From Ruminococcaceae bacterium UBA2857 (GTDB lineage Bacteria > Bacillota > Clostridia > Oscillospirales > Acutalibacteraceae): a DNA stretch of 6,351 bases. The position numbers and the translations under genes were made by a program. Location of the stretch: NCBI GenBank assembly GCA_002350705.1, contig DEFH01000033.1, positions 1-6,351 on the forward strand. Reading direction: 5' to 3'. Shown piece by piece: positions 1 to 5,899 of the stretch (its first letter is position 1; each line of letters opens with the position of its first letter). The notes under the pieces are model-generated. The model searched no databases, had not been told where the DNA came from, and saw nothing but the letters and a program-made list of their open reading frames with translations.

Positions 1-1718
1 TTTTTTCATCGAACTCACGTTACTTATGCTTTTGCAGCCTGCGGGAATTTCTGTCAGCAAGATAAAGAAGATCGTTGATCGTTTCGGTGCGTCTGCATCG
101 GAAAAAATCAAGAACAACCCCTATATCCTTTTTACGATCAACGGCTTCGGCTTCAAAACTGTTGACGAGATAGCAGCAAAAACGCATACACCGCCGAATG
201 ACCCTCTCAGAATTATGGGTGCCTTGAAGTTTGTGCTTACCGAAGCACAGAACGAAGGTCACCTGTGTATGCAGCAGGAAGAGCTTCGCACAGCCGCCCA
301 CACGCTGCTTAACGAGGGCTTTGACATCGAGATAGTATCCACCAATGAAATTACATTCGTGATAAAGAAAATGGCTTTAGAAGGCGTTCTGAAAGGCGAC
401 AACGGCTATGCCTATCTTGCGTACAATTACGATAATGAGAGCTTTGCAGCAGGGCGAGTCAGGGCGTTTCTTTGCATACGAGAAAAGCCTATCAATGTTG
501 CTCCTTATATCGCAGATTTTGAGCGAAACAACTTTCCGCTTGCTGAAAAGCAAAGGGAAGCTATCGGACAATTCTTCAGAAATCGGTTTTCCATTATCAC
601 CGGCGGCCCGGGTACAGGAAAGTCAACCGTTCTGAAAGCAATACTTGAAACACAGTTCAGCATAAAAGCAAAATCTGATGTATTGCTCCTCGCACCTACA
701 GGAAAGGCGGCACGAAGAATGGCGGAAGCGACAGGTAAAGAAGCCTACACCATTCATTCAGGACTCCATATAAGCGAGGAAACAAAGCTTGAGGATATCG
801 GAACGGTTGATGCAGATGTCGTAATTGTCGATGAAGTATCTATGTGCGATCAGAAACTTTTTGCTATTCCTGATGGCAGCCGTTGACCCGAAGAAAAGCA
901 AGCTGCTCCTCGTTGGCGACAGCGACCAGTTACCGTCTGTCGGTGCAGGAAATGTACTTAACGAGCTTATCACCTGTGGAAAAGTCCCTGTCACAAGACT
1001 TGACCTTGTTTATCGTCAGGGTGCGGGAAGTATCATCCCGAAGAACGCAGAAAGCATCAACAACGGTAATTCAAAACTGTCTTACAATCAGGAATTTCAA
1101 TTTATTCGTGCAGATGAACCGGATTTTTGTTTTGATACGGTTGTTGCTCAGTATATTTTCGAGATCAACAATAACGGTATTGAAAATTGCTGTATTCTTT
1201 GTCCGATGAAAAGCAGAGGACAAAACTGCGTCAACGAATACAACAAATGTATTCAGGCAACTATCAATCCGCCCGCACCAAACAAGCCGGAGATCACACT
1301 GAAAAGCACGATTTTCCGAATCGGGGACAGGGTTATGCAGACGAAGAACAGCGAAAATGTCTCAAACGGCGAAACGGGATTTATCGTAGAAATAAAGAAA
1401 GACGAGGACGATAACTAGCTTTGCGGCATCCGTTTTGACGGAAAGCCGGATGTACTTTGGTATTATCCAGAGGAAATGCAAAATATCACGCTTGCATACT
1501 CGATAACAATCCATAAATCGCAGGGTTCAGAGTATAAGACAGTAATTATCCCGATGCTGAAAAGCTATTACATTATGCTCAGGCGAAATCTTCTCTACAC
1601 AGCCGTTACCCGTGCCAAAAGCAAGGTCATAATCGTCGGTCAGAGACAGGCAATTTTTATGGCTGTGAATAAGACGGAAACGGATAAAAGAAACACACAG
1701 CTTGGGAGGAGGATTTAG
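1..1718 (+). pseudogene. recD2: RecD2-type SF1B DNA helicase, 5' truncated by window edge, frameshifted and with an in-frame stop
   Basis: RecD2-like enzymes are ATP-driven 5'-3' DNA helicases of superfamily 1B, acting in DNA repair or recombination. The frame is open from the left edge (codons from base 2), so the N-terminus is missing. The first part reads through helix-hairpin-helix-like sequence (NNPYILFTINGFGFKTVDEI, about 113-172), then Walker A GGPGTGKST (602-628), motif Ia LAPTGKAARRM, and Walker B VVIVDEVSM (ending about 844). At 869-870 the frame is lost: removing one C from ATTCCTG restores LFAI-LMAAVDP and continues into GDSDQLPSVGAGN (motif III) and VYRQ (motif IV). A TAG at 1416-1418 interrupts the new frame, yet the same frame goes on through LAYSITIHKSQGSEY (motif V) and LLYTAVTRAKSKVIIVG (motif VI) to the stop at 1718. 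About 570 residues are visible, against roughly 720-750 for a full RecD2. Every motif is intact, so inactivation is recent or the two lesions are sequence errors. No internal start with a good ribosome site rescues the later parts. Confidence 0.9.
1704..1712 (+). promoter_or_regulatory. Ribosome binding site that sets the start of the 60-residue protein
   Basis: GGGAGGAGG lies 7 bases before the ATG at 1720. It overlaps the last codons of the helicase frame, so this ATG is favoured over an in-frame TTG at 1702, which lies before the site. Confidence 0.75.
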
Positions 1719-1719
1719 G

Positions 1720-1902
1720 ATGCTCGTAACTGCAACATGGTCTTTTGAACCGGATACAAGCCTGATCGAATCTGATAAAAAATACTTTGCCGAAGTATTT
1801 GCAAAGAGAGAGCTTGATTATCTGATAAAACACGGTCAGCTTGATGTCGGTGATTTTAATTTTGAAGTCATAGATGATAATGATGACCATGAGATTGATT
1901 GA
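1720..1902 (+). CDS. Small acidic hypothetical protein (60 aa) coupled to the helicase gene
   Basis: I do not recognise a family. The protein begins MLVTATWSFEPDTSLIESD, has a probable helix in its centre (KKYFAEVFAKRELDYLIKHG), and ends in a strongly acidic tail (FEVIDDNDDHEID). It has no signal peptide, membrane segment or cysteine pair, so it is probably a small soluble protein. The ATG at 1720 follows the helicase stop (1716-1718) by a single base, and the ribosome site lies inside the helicase gene. This arrangement suggests one transcript and translational coupling with the intact ancestor of the broken helicase. A partner or accessory role to the helicase is inference from position only. 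No terminator is obvious behind it; the next gene has its own promoter. Confidence 0.65.
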   Translation: MLVTATWSFEPDTSLIESDKKYFAEVFAKRELDYLIKHGQLDVGDFNFEVIDDNDDHEID

Positions 1903-1967
1903 ACAGAATCTTGGCAAGACTTCAGATGGGACAGAGTTTTAACGCTAAGTTTTAACTTAAAAAATAT

Positions 1968-1995
1968 TTTACAACAGCAAAAAATATGTTATAAT
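1968..1995 (+). promoter_or_regulatory. Extended -10 sigma-A promoter for the Rpn-family gene
   Basis: TTTACA (1968-1973), a 16-base spacer, and TGTTATAAT (1987-1995, an extended -10 with a perfect TATAAT) lie in an AT-rich gap 30 bases before the gene start. Upstream, AGTTTTAAC is directly repeated (around 1935-1957), and AAGTT-TT-AACTT forms a small dyad that could serve an upstream regulator. Confidence 0.7.
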
Positions 1996-2010
1996 ACTAT
2001 TAAGATAATC

Positions 2011-2017
2011 GGAAGGA
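2011..2017 (+). promoter_or_regulatory. Ribosome binding site deciding the Rpn start
   Basis: GGAAGGA directly abuts an ATG at 2018 and lies 9 bases before the ATG at 2027. The spacing rules out 2018 and favours 2027. Confidence 0.65.
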
Positions 2018-2026
2018 ATGATTACA

Positions 2027-2962
2027 ATGGCAAATGAACCTTTGACGGATAACAGAACCGTCAAACAAAAAACCAAAGATAGTGTGTTCACAACACTTTT
2101 CAAGGATATCAATAATGTTTATACTCTTTATAGGGAACTTCACCCTGAAGATACAGCCGTTACCGTTGATGACATTCAGATTGAAACGCTTGAAACCGTT
2201 TTGATAAACGAGATATATAATGATCTCGGTTTCATCGTCAATTCTGGCGGAAAGGCAAGATTTGTTGTTCTCGTTGAGGCTCAAAGCAGATGGACGGATA
2301 ATATGCCGCTGAGAATGCTGTTCTATTTATCCGAAACATATCGCCGTTATCTAAGGGAAACAGAACAGAGTGAGCATCTTGAAAAAAAGGTATTCTTACC
2401 CAAACCGGAAATGTATGTGGTATATACCGGAAACAAAGATGTGTCCGACGAGGTGTCATTCAGTGAAACTTATTTCGATGCAGATTCACCGCTTGATCTG
2501 AGGGTGAAGGTGCTGCGTCAGGTCGAGAAAAACACAATTCACGGGCAGTACATCGGGTTTTGTAAGGTATATGACGAACAGCGCAGACTATACAGCAACA
2601 AGCTGGAATGTATCAAAGAAACAATAAGGATCTGTTTAGAAGAGGGTTATCTTACAGATTTCCTGAACGGACACAAACAGGAGGTGACTACCATGATGTC
2701 AGAGTTATTTGATGAGCAGACATTGCGTGAACAGTATGACATTGCATTAAGAAAAGAACTTAGAGCCGAGAGCAGAGCAGAAGGCAAAATCGAAGGCAGA
2801 GCAGAAGGCAGAGCAGAAGGCAGAGCAGAAGGCAAAATCGAAGGCATACTCAGTACATTGGCTGGTCTGGTAAAAGACGGAATACTTACTCTGTCGGAAG
2901 CAGCCAAAAGAGCTGATATGACAAATGAAGAATTCTGCAAAAGAACAGGATTGACCGTATAA
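2027..2962 (+). CDS. Rpn-family recombination-promoting nuclease / PD-(D/E)XK transposase-like protein
   Basis: Rpn (YhgA-like, PDDEXK-fold) proteins are DNA endonucleases; E. coli RpnA cleaves DNA and raises RecA-independent recombination, and later work ties Rpn proteins to phage defence. The 311-residue product starts MANEPLTDNRTVKQKTKDS. Residues about 18-110 match the family core: VFTTLFKD, then an acidic residue in YNDLGFIV (D66) and the EAQS signature (E84, Q86), followed by MPLRMLFYLSETYRRYL. E-x-Q in place of E-x-K is usual for this family. The middle part (about 120-240) is helical, and the C-terminus carries six charged four-residue repeats (250-273). The tail ends in a small helical segment with EAAKRADMTNEEFCKR, common behind such repeats in Clostridia. 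The gene is a single unit with its own promoter and a terminator. The older transposase label is probably misleading, as no inverted repeats flank it. The family call is strong; the biological role is inferred. Confidence 0.88.
   Translation: MANEPLTDNRTVKQKTKDSVFTTLFKDINNVYTLYRELHPEDTAVTVDDIQIETLETVLINEIYNDLGFIVNSGGKARFVVLVEAQSRWTDNMPLRMLFYLSETYRRYLRETEQSEHLEKKVFLPKPEMYVVYTGNKDVSDEVSFSETYFDADSPLDLRVKVLRQVEKNTIHGQYIGFCKVYDEQRRLYSNKLECIKETIRICLEEGYLTDFLNGHKQEVTTMMSELFDEQTLREQYDIALRKELRAESRAEGKIEGRAEGRAEGRAEGKIEGILSTLAGLVKDGILTLSEAAKRADMTNEEFCKRTGLTV
2774..2845 (+). repeat. In-frame 12-base tandem repeat encoding RAEG/KIEG
   Basis: Six contiguous 12-base units run in frame: RAEG, KIEG, RAEG, RAEG, RAEG, KIEG. 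The RAEG units are identical in sequence (AGAGCAGAAGGC), and the two KIEG units (AAAATCGAAGGC) are identical to each other. Copy-number change by slippage would keep the frame and only lengthen or shorten a charged helical linker in the Rpn protein. Confidence 0.95.
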
Positions 2963-2983
2963 AACATAATACAAACAAAGACC

Positions 2984-3022
2984 GCAGAGGAGAGTTCATT
3001 CTTTCCTCTGCAATTATTTTTA
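2984..3022 (+). terminator. Rho-independent terminator after the Rpn gene
   Basis: GCAGAGGAGA (2984-2993) pairs with TTTCCTCTGC (3002-3011), ten pairs with one G-T, around an 8-base loop, followed by AATTATTTTTA. It lies just before the next ribosome site (3023-3029). I see no clear promoter after it, so partial read-through into the following cluster is possible. Confidence 0.65.
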
Positions 3023-3039
3023 TAGAGGAGAATGCAAAA

Positions 3040-3570
3040 ATGCCAAACTATTGTTATTACGAAATGAAAGTCGTCGGCAATGACGATAATATTGATGAGC
3101 TTATATCAATGATGACATACAATCATCCGACATACCATTTTCATCGTGTTTTTGAAGCGGATGTGTATGACCGTGGAGAGGGATATGCTCTTATAAGCGG
3201 AGATGTTGCATGGTCGATCTATAGTGCAATGCTTTGTCTTCTTGGCGGATGTGAGTCAACCGGAAAAGAATACACATTTATCAGCAATGTATCAAAGCTC
3301 TTGCAGCTTGAAATTGAGATTTTTTCAAGTGAACCGGGAGAGGAATTTCAGGAACATTATATTTTTAATAATGGTAAAACCGTCTTGAGTGACCGTGTTG
3401 ATTACATAGAATACTATTTTGATGAATTTGCTTATAAAGGCGAAACATATGAAGAAAAGTTTGCTGCCTTTTTGGAAAAAAACAAACTGCAAATAACACC
3501 TGATAGTCTAAATGAAAATGGTTACTATTGTATCGGTGGAATTGACAATTTCGGTGATTGGACTATTTGA
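3040..3570 (+). CDS. Hypothetical protein with Api92-like N-terminus (176 aa)
   Basis: The N-terminus MPNYCYYEMKVVGNDDNIDEL resembles the MPNWC-start of phage- and plasmid-borne proteins grouped as Api92-like (DUF1281-type, ferredoxin-like fold); function in that group is unknown. Residues 1-15 would form the first strand, followed by a helix and a long mixed alpha/beta body. The C-terminal half is acidic, with FDEFAYKGETYEEKFAAF and an end at GGIDNFGDWTI, as is common for the predicted fold. No catalytic motif, membrane segment or signal peptide is visible. The start is the ATG at 3040, 10 bases after an AGAGGAG site. It heads a tightly spaced + strand cluster of four genes ending with a DNA methyltransferase, so a role connected with mobile-element biology is plausible but unproven. 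The family match rests on the short N-terminal signature only. Confidence 0.75.
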   Translation: MPNYCYYEMKVVGNDDNIDELISMMTYNHPTYHFHRVFEADVYDRGEGYALISGDVAWSIYSAMLCLLGGCESTGKEYTFISNVSKLLQLEIEIFSSEPGEEFQEHYIFNNGKTVLSDRVDYIEYYFDEFAYKGETYEEKFAAFLEKNKLQITPDSLNENGYYCIGGIDNFGDWTI

Positions 3571-3576
3571 CAGAAT

Positions 3577-3580
3577 GGAG
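3577..3580 (+). promoter_or_regulatory. Ribosome binding site deciding the start of the 58-residue gene
   Basis: GGAG lies 6 bases before the ATG at 3587. The longer in-frame alternatives at 3512 and 3575 either run inside the previous gene or precede this site. Confidence 0.6.
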
Positions 3581-3586
3581 ATTACA

Positions 3587-3763
3587 ATGAACAAAATAGA
3601 AAAACTCAGGGAGCTTCTTAAAAAAGGTAACAATCCTCCGGTGGAAGATATGATACTTTTTGCTTTTTATTTAGGCAAGCTTTCCGCTGCAAGAGAGATT
3701 CAGAAAAAGTATGAAGAGGGTATCAACGATATTATCAATACCTGCAAAGGAGATAAATTATGA
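3587..3763 (+). CDS. Small helical hypothetical protein (58 aa)
   Basis: I recognise no family. The product starts MNKIEKLRELLKKGNNPPVE and continues into a predicted amphipathic helix (DMILFAFYLGKLSAAREIQKKYEE), ending in GDKL. Two helices joined at the NNPP turn is the simplest reading; the hydrophobic patch MILFAFYLG is too short and too near charges to be a confident membrane segment. It starts 16 bases after the stop of the Api92-like gene, and its TGA overlaps the ATG of the next gene (ATGA at 3760-3763). Translational coupling with the 177-residue protein is therefore likely, and the two may act together. The size and helical character would fit a small adaptor or regulator, but nothing in the sequence shows this directly. 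Confidence 0.7.
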   Translation: MNKIEKLRELLKKGNNPPVEDMILFAFYLGKLSAAREIQKKYEEGINDIINTCKGDKL

Positions 3764-4293
3764 AGAAATCACTTGTAGAAGAAATAGAAACAATGGAAAT
3801 GCAATGTCGGCAAAGCTATGAGCAATGGGACAATATATTCGCAAACGGTTGTCAGGATCCCTTTTGGGAGGACGGAGTTAATCTGAATCTGGTGCGTAAC
3901 CACATTATTTACTATCAGAATCGGATAATTGATCTCTGTGAAGAAAACGGTTATTTTAAACCGGAAATATGTTTCAGAGAACTTCCTGCACTGGTAGATC
4001 AGCATTATATGGCGAAAAAAGCTGAAGTCGAACAGGCTGCCTGCAAAAATCTGAATGATATAGAGCAGAATAAGGATTATCTGAAGTTATTGGCTATTGA
4101 GTCAAAGCTTTCCGATGAACAGCAAAAATCCGTTTCATATTCTGCTGTTCTTGGCTATGTAAACCACCTCAAAAGTGCGATCTGTACTAAGGATTATGTA
4201 GCTATACGAAGATACAGTAATGGTTTGTGGGTAATTGACAGCATTGTTCAATGTCTTGAAAGAATAGAAAAAATCATTAATGATGTTCAGTAG
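3760..4293 (+). CDS. Hypothetical helical protein (177 aa)
   Basis: The family is not recognised. The protein begins MKKSLVEEIETMEMQCRQSYEQWD and appears almost wholly alpha-helical, with charged heptad-like stretches (around 85-125: KKAEVEQAACKNLNDIEQNK and LSDEQQKS) that could form coiled coils. An aromatic-rich segment (GCQDPFWEDG, NHIIYYQNR) sits near residues 30-55, and a final helix (VQCLERIEKIINDVQ) closes the protein. No nuclease, helicase or DNA-binding motif and no transmembrane segment is visible. The start overlaps the previous stop and follows AGGAG by 7 bases. The stop at 4291-4293 lies 14 bases before the methyltransferase ATG, with the GGAG of that gene directly after it. Position suggests a subunit or partner of the methyltransferase, such as a specificity or assembly factor, but this is inference from gene order alone. 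Confidence 0.75.
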   Translation: MKKSLVEEIETMEMQCRQSYEQWDNIFANGCQDPFWEDGVNLNLVRNHIIYYQNRIIDLCEENGYFKPEICFRELPALVDQHYMAKKAEVEQAACKNLNDIEQNKDYLKLLAIESKLSDEQQKSVSYSAVLGYVNHLKSAICTKDYVAIRRYSNGLWVIDSIVQCLERIEKIINDVQ

Positions 4294-4307
4294 AATGGAG
4301 AAATAGT

Positions 4308-5360
4308 ATGAAAGAGAAAATTGAAAAAGCAGTTCGTCTTTTGCAAAATGAGTTCGGCGACGAATGGTATAAAATAGCTCAGGAATTGGGAGTACAGGAC
4401 TTATGCAGCCGCTGCGGAAAGGAGCTTACTTCATTTATGGCTTTTCCCGAGCGTGGTGACGGTGGAAGCAATAAATGGAGAGGAAACTGCTCTCCGAAGG
4501 TCGTTGAAGCAATACTGAAATATGTGCTGGACACCAAAAGGTATTACAGGCAAAGTACAAGCCAATTTCCCCTGCTTGATCCTATGTCCGGCTCAGGTAC
4601 ATCTAAGGCGGTCGCTGACCGTTGCGGAGTCCAAAGTATTCTTTATGATCTGAATCCTGATGCACCTTACGGAAAAGGCGGTTGGGATGCTCTCAGCAAT
4701 GATGTTGAGGACAGTGCCGATCTTATTTTCTTTCATCCGCCTTATCACGATATTATCAAGTATTCGGGTAACATGTGGGGCAGTGCGAATGAAAATGATC
4801 TGAGTCGCTGTGTAAACTACAACGACTTTATTGAAAAGCTGAATTTCATTATCAAGAAGCTTTATCTTTCGCTTAGAAGGGACGGCAGACTTGCAATACT
4901 TGTCGGTGATATTCGTTCAAACGGAGAATTCCATTCCATACAAAGCGATATGATGAAAATAGGTACCCCGGAGTCGTTTATTGTCAAAGGACAATATAGC
5001 TGCACTTCTGACAGCAGACGATACAGTAAGCCCTTCATTCCGATAGTAACAGAATATATGGTGGTTTTTCGCAAGGACAACTCCTTGATTATTCCGTTTA
5101 CTTGGACAAGGGCAGGTGAATGTGACATCAGTAAAAAGAACTGCAAAGCACTGACCTGGCATCAGCTTATACGCTCGGTTATGGAGCAGGCTGGCGGTTC
5201 GGCAGAGCTTTCACAACTATACTCAATGCTTGAGGGACACCCGAAGTCCCTTGCAAATCCGCATTGGAAGGACAGGATCCGTGCAACGATATACGAACAC
5301 AAAGACCAATACATAAAAACAGGGAATACAAGATACTCTCTGAGTTATATGGCAGCATAA
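4308..5360 (+). CDS. DNA methyltransferase-like protein (N4-C/N6-A class) with C-terminal winged-helix-like domain
   Basis: Amino-group DNA methyltransferases move a methyl group from S-adenosylmethionine to adenine N6 or cytosine N4. In this 350-residue protein, GNCSPKVVEAIL (59-70) resembles motif X, DPMSGSGTS (91-99) is motif I (AdoMet binding), YDLNP (113-117) is motif II, HPPY (143-146) fills the place of the catalytic [DNS]PP[YF] motif IV, ILVGDIRSNG (197-206) is a later core strand, and TEYMVVFRK (248-256) is another. The order I before IV excludes a beta-class layout. The leading histidine of motif IV is unusual. The last 70 residues (HQLIRSVMEQ, NPHWKDRIRATIYEH, TGNTRYSL) look like a winged helix of the kind found beside Mrr- or HARE-type proteins, and may bind DNA. 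C33-x-x-C36 is a lone cysteine pair. The gene is last in a four-gene + strand cluster, has GGAG 7 bases before its ATG, and is followed by a terminator. No endonuclease gene is adjacent in the window, so it looks orphan. Catalytic activity and target are unknown. Confidence 0.82.
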   Translation: MKEKIEKAVRLLQNEFGDEWYKIAQELGVQDLCSRCGKELTSFMAFPERGDGGSNKWRGNCSPKVVEAILKYVLDTKRYYRQSTSQFPLLDPMSGSGTSKAVADRCGVQSILYDLNPDAPYGKGGWDALSNDVEDSADLIFFHPPYHDIIKYSGNMWGSANENDLSRCVNYNDFIEKLNFIIKKLYLSLRRDGRLAILVGDIRSNGEFHSIQSDMMKIGTPESFIVKGQYSCTSDSRRYSKPFIPIVTEYMVVFRKDNSLIIPFTWTRAGECDISKKNCKALTWHQLIRSVMEQAGGSAELSQLYSMLEGHPKSLANPHWKDRIRATIYEHKDQYIKTGNTRYSLSYMAA

Positions 5361-5365
5361 AAAAC

Positions 5366-5412
5366 ATCCCCTTCGCCGTGAGCAATTCATAGCGGAGGGG
5401 ATTTATCGTTTT
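5366..5412 (+). terminator. Rho-independent terminator of the methyltransferase cluster
   Basis: ATCCCCTTCGC (5366-5376) pairs with GCGGAGGGGAT (5392-5402), 11 pairs with one G-T, and is followed by TTATCGTTTT. It begins 5 bases after the stop codon. Confidence 0.8.
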
Positions 5413-5420
5413 GAGTAAAA

Positions 5421-5543
5421 CAGGAACCAGTTCCTATTTTTGATTACATTTCAATCGCTGATACATAAAAAAGCGGAACCAGTTCCTATTTTTTGATTGC
5501 ATTTCAATCACTGATACAAAAAAGCGGAACCAGTTCCTATTTT
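5421..5543. repeat. 51-52 base direct repeat, about 2.3 copies, with two dyads per unit
   Basis: GGAACCAGTTCC occurs at 5423-5434, 5475-5486 and 5526-5537, spaced 52 and 51 bases apart. The first two copies continue alike through TATTTTT, a GATT-x-x-ATTTCAATC dyad (5442-5456 and 5495-5509), CTGATACA and an A-run ending AAGC; the third stops matching after CCTATTTT. Each unit holds two small inverted repeats: GGAAC-CA-GTTCC and, best in copy two, GATTG-CATTT-CAATC. The array lies between the terminator of the methyltransferase cluster and the stop of the minus strand CxxC gene. The dyads next to T/A runs could act as weak terminators in both directions; protein-binding iterons or remains of a larger repeat family are other readings. 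Confidence 0.85.
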
Positions 5544-5566
5544 AAAAGTAACAAAATATGTAACAA

Positions 5567-5743
5567 TTATCTTTTCTCGACCTGCGAAAAATCAGTTTTG
5601 CTGTTTTTAGGCTTATGGGGAAGGGTAGCGGGAGCATTGCTGCGAAACATATCTTTATGTCCCTTGTTTAACCTGACACACTGCATACAATAAACAGCAC
5701 GCCCCAGATTCAGGCAATCAGCACATGAATTCTGCTGTTCCAT
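5567..5743 (-). CDS. Small two-CxxC zinc-ribbon-like protein (58 aa)
   Basis: This short gene starts at the ATG complementary to 5741-5743 and stops at TAA (5567-5569). The product opens MEQQNSCADCLNLGRAVYC and has two cysteine pairs, C7-x-x-C10 and C19-x-x-C22, then a basic, proline-containing tail (NKGHKDMF, LPHKPKNSKTDFSQVEKR). Four cysteines in two close CxxC pairs fit a single zinc site, as in small zinc-ribbon or rubredoxin-like knuckles; the tail looks disordered. GAGGTG lies 7 bases before the ATG, an excellent ribosome site, which is the main reason to believe the gene. It points toward the methyltransferase cluster and is convergent with it. Upstream lies a 7-base-arm dyad that could be its operator. 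A regulatory or nucleic-acid-binding role is a guess from the motif only. No family is recognised. Confidence 0.7.
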   Translation of the reverse strand: MEQQNSCADCLNLGRAVYCMQCVRLNKGHKDMFRSNAPATLPHKPKNSKTDFSQVEKR

Positions 5744-5750
5744 TTTCTTT

Positions 5751-5756
5751 CACCTC
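5751..5756 (-). promoter_or_regulatory. Ribosome binding site of the CxxC gene
   Basis: On the minus strand GAGGTG precedes the ATG by 7 bases. It identifies this reading frame as probably translated although it is only 58 codons long. Confidence 0.65.
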
Positions 5757-5779
5757 ACAGCCGATAACAATGATATATG

Positions 5780-5794
5780 TTATCAATTTGATAA
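5780..5794 (-). promoter_or_regulatory. Dyad TTATCAA-T-TTGATAA, possible operator of the CxxC gene
   Basis: A perfect inverted repeat with 7-base arms and a single central base lies 37 bases before the start codon. Nearby GATAAC (5763-5768) and GTTATC (5779-5784) form another inverted pair. The position fits a repressor or activator site; no clear -35/-10 pair for this gene could be fixed. Confidence 0.4.
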
Positions 5795-5814
5795 TTCCTT
5801 TGTTATTACTCAAC

Positions 5815-5847
5815 AAAAAAGACCATTTTCTTTTGTGAAAACAGTCT
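5815..5847 (-). terminator. Weak terminator-like hairpin on the minus strand
   Basis: Read on the minus strand, AGAC-TG-TTTTC and GAAAA-TG-GTCT pair around a 6-base loop, and six T follow at once (A-run 5815-5820 on the + strand). The stem is AT-rich with a symmetric two-base internal loop. It lies between the ncRNA promoter and the CxxC gene, so it could separate minus strand transcripts, or sit in the CxxC leader if the TATAAT at 5864-5859 (minus) is used. Confidence 0.35.
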
Positions 5848-5864
5848 ATCAAATAAATATTATA

Positions 5865-5893
5865 TTGACATTTCAAAAAATGTAGTGTATGAT
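5865..5893 (+). promoter_or_regulatory. Near-consensus sigma-A promoter with no protein gene behind it
   Basis: TTGACA (5865-5870), exactly 17 bases, then TATGAT (5888-5893): one mismatch to the full consensus. An inverted repeat ACATTTCA (5868-5875) / TGAAATGT (5894-5901) brackets the spacer and -10 box, a natural place for a repressor. The start of transcription would be near 5900. Confidence 0.7.
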
Positions 5894-5899
5894 TGAAAT

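Noticed and set aside
2018..2962. Rpn start at the ATG at 2018
   Set aside because: The ribosome site directly touches this codon; 2027 has proper spacing.
2027..2962. Insertion sequence around the Rpn (transposase-like) gene
   Set aside because: No terminal inverted repeats or target duplications are visible, and Rpn proteins are nucleases not tied to such ends.
2647..2974. Minus strand frames with SALP- and FCSA-type repeats
   Set aside because: They are antisense readings of the 12-base repeat in the Rpn gene.
3512..3586. Longer N-terminus for the 58-residue protein
   Set aside because: The extension overlaps the end of the Api92-like gene in another frame, and the GGAG site fits the ATG at 3587.
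5421..5543. CRISPR array
   Set aside because: The whole 51-52 base unit is conserved, so there are no variable spacers, and no cas genes are visible.
5493..5693. 66-codon + strand frame
   Set aside because: It begins inside the repeat, has no ribosome site, and runs antisense to the better supported CxxC gene.
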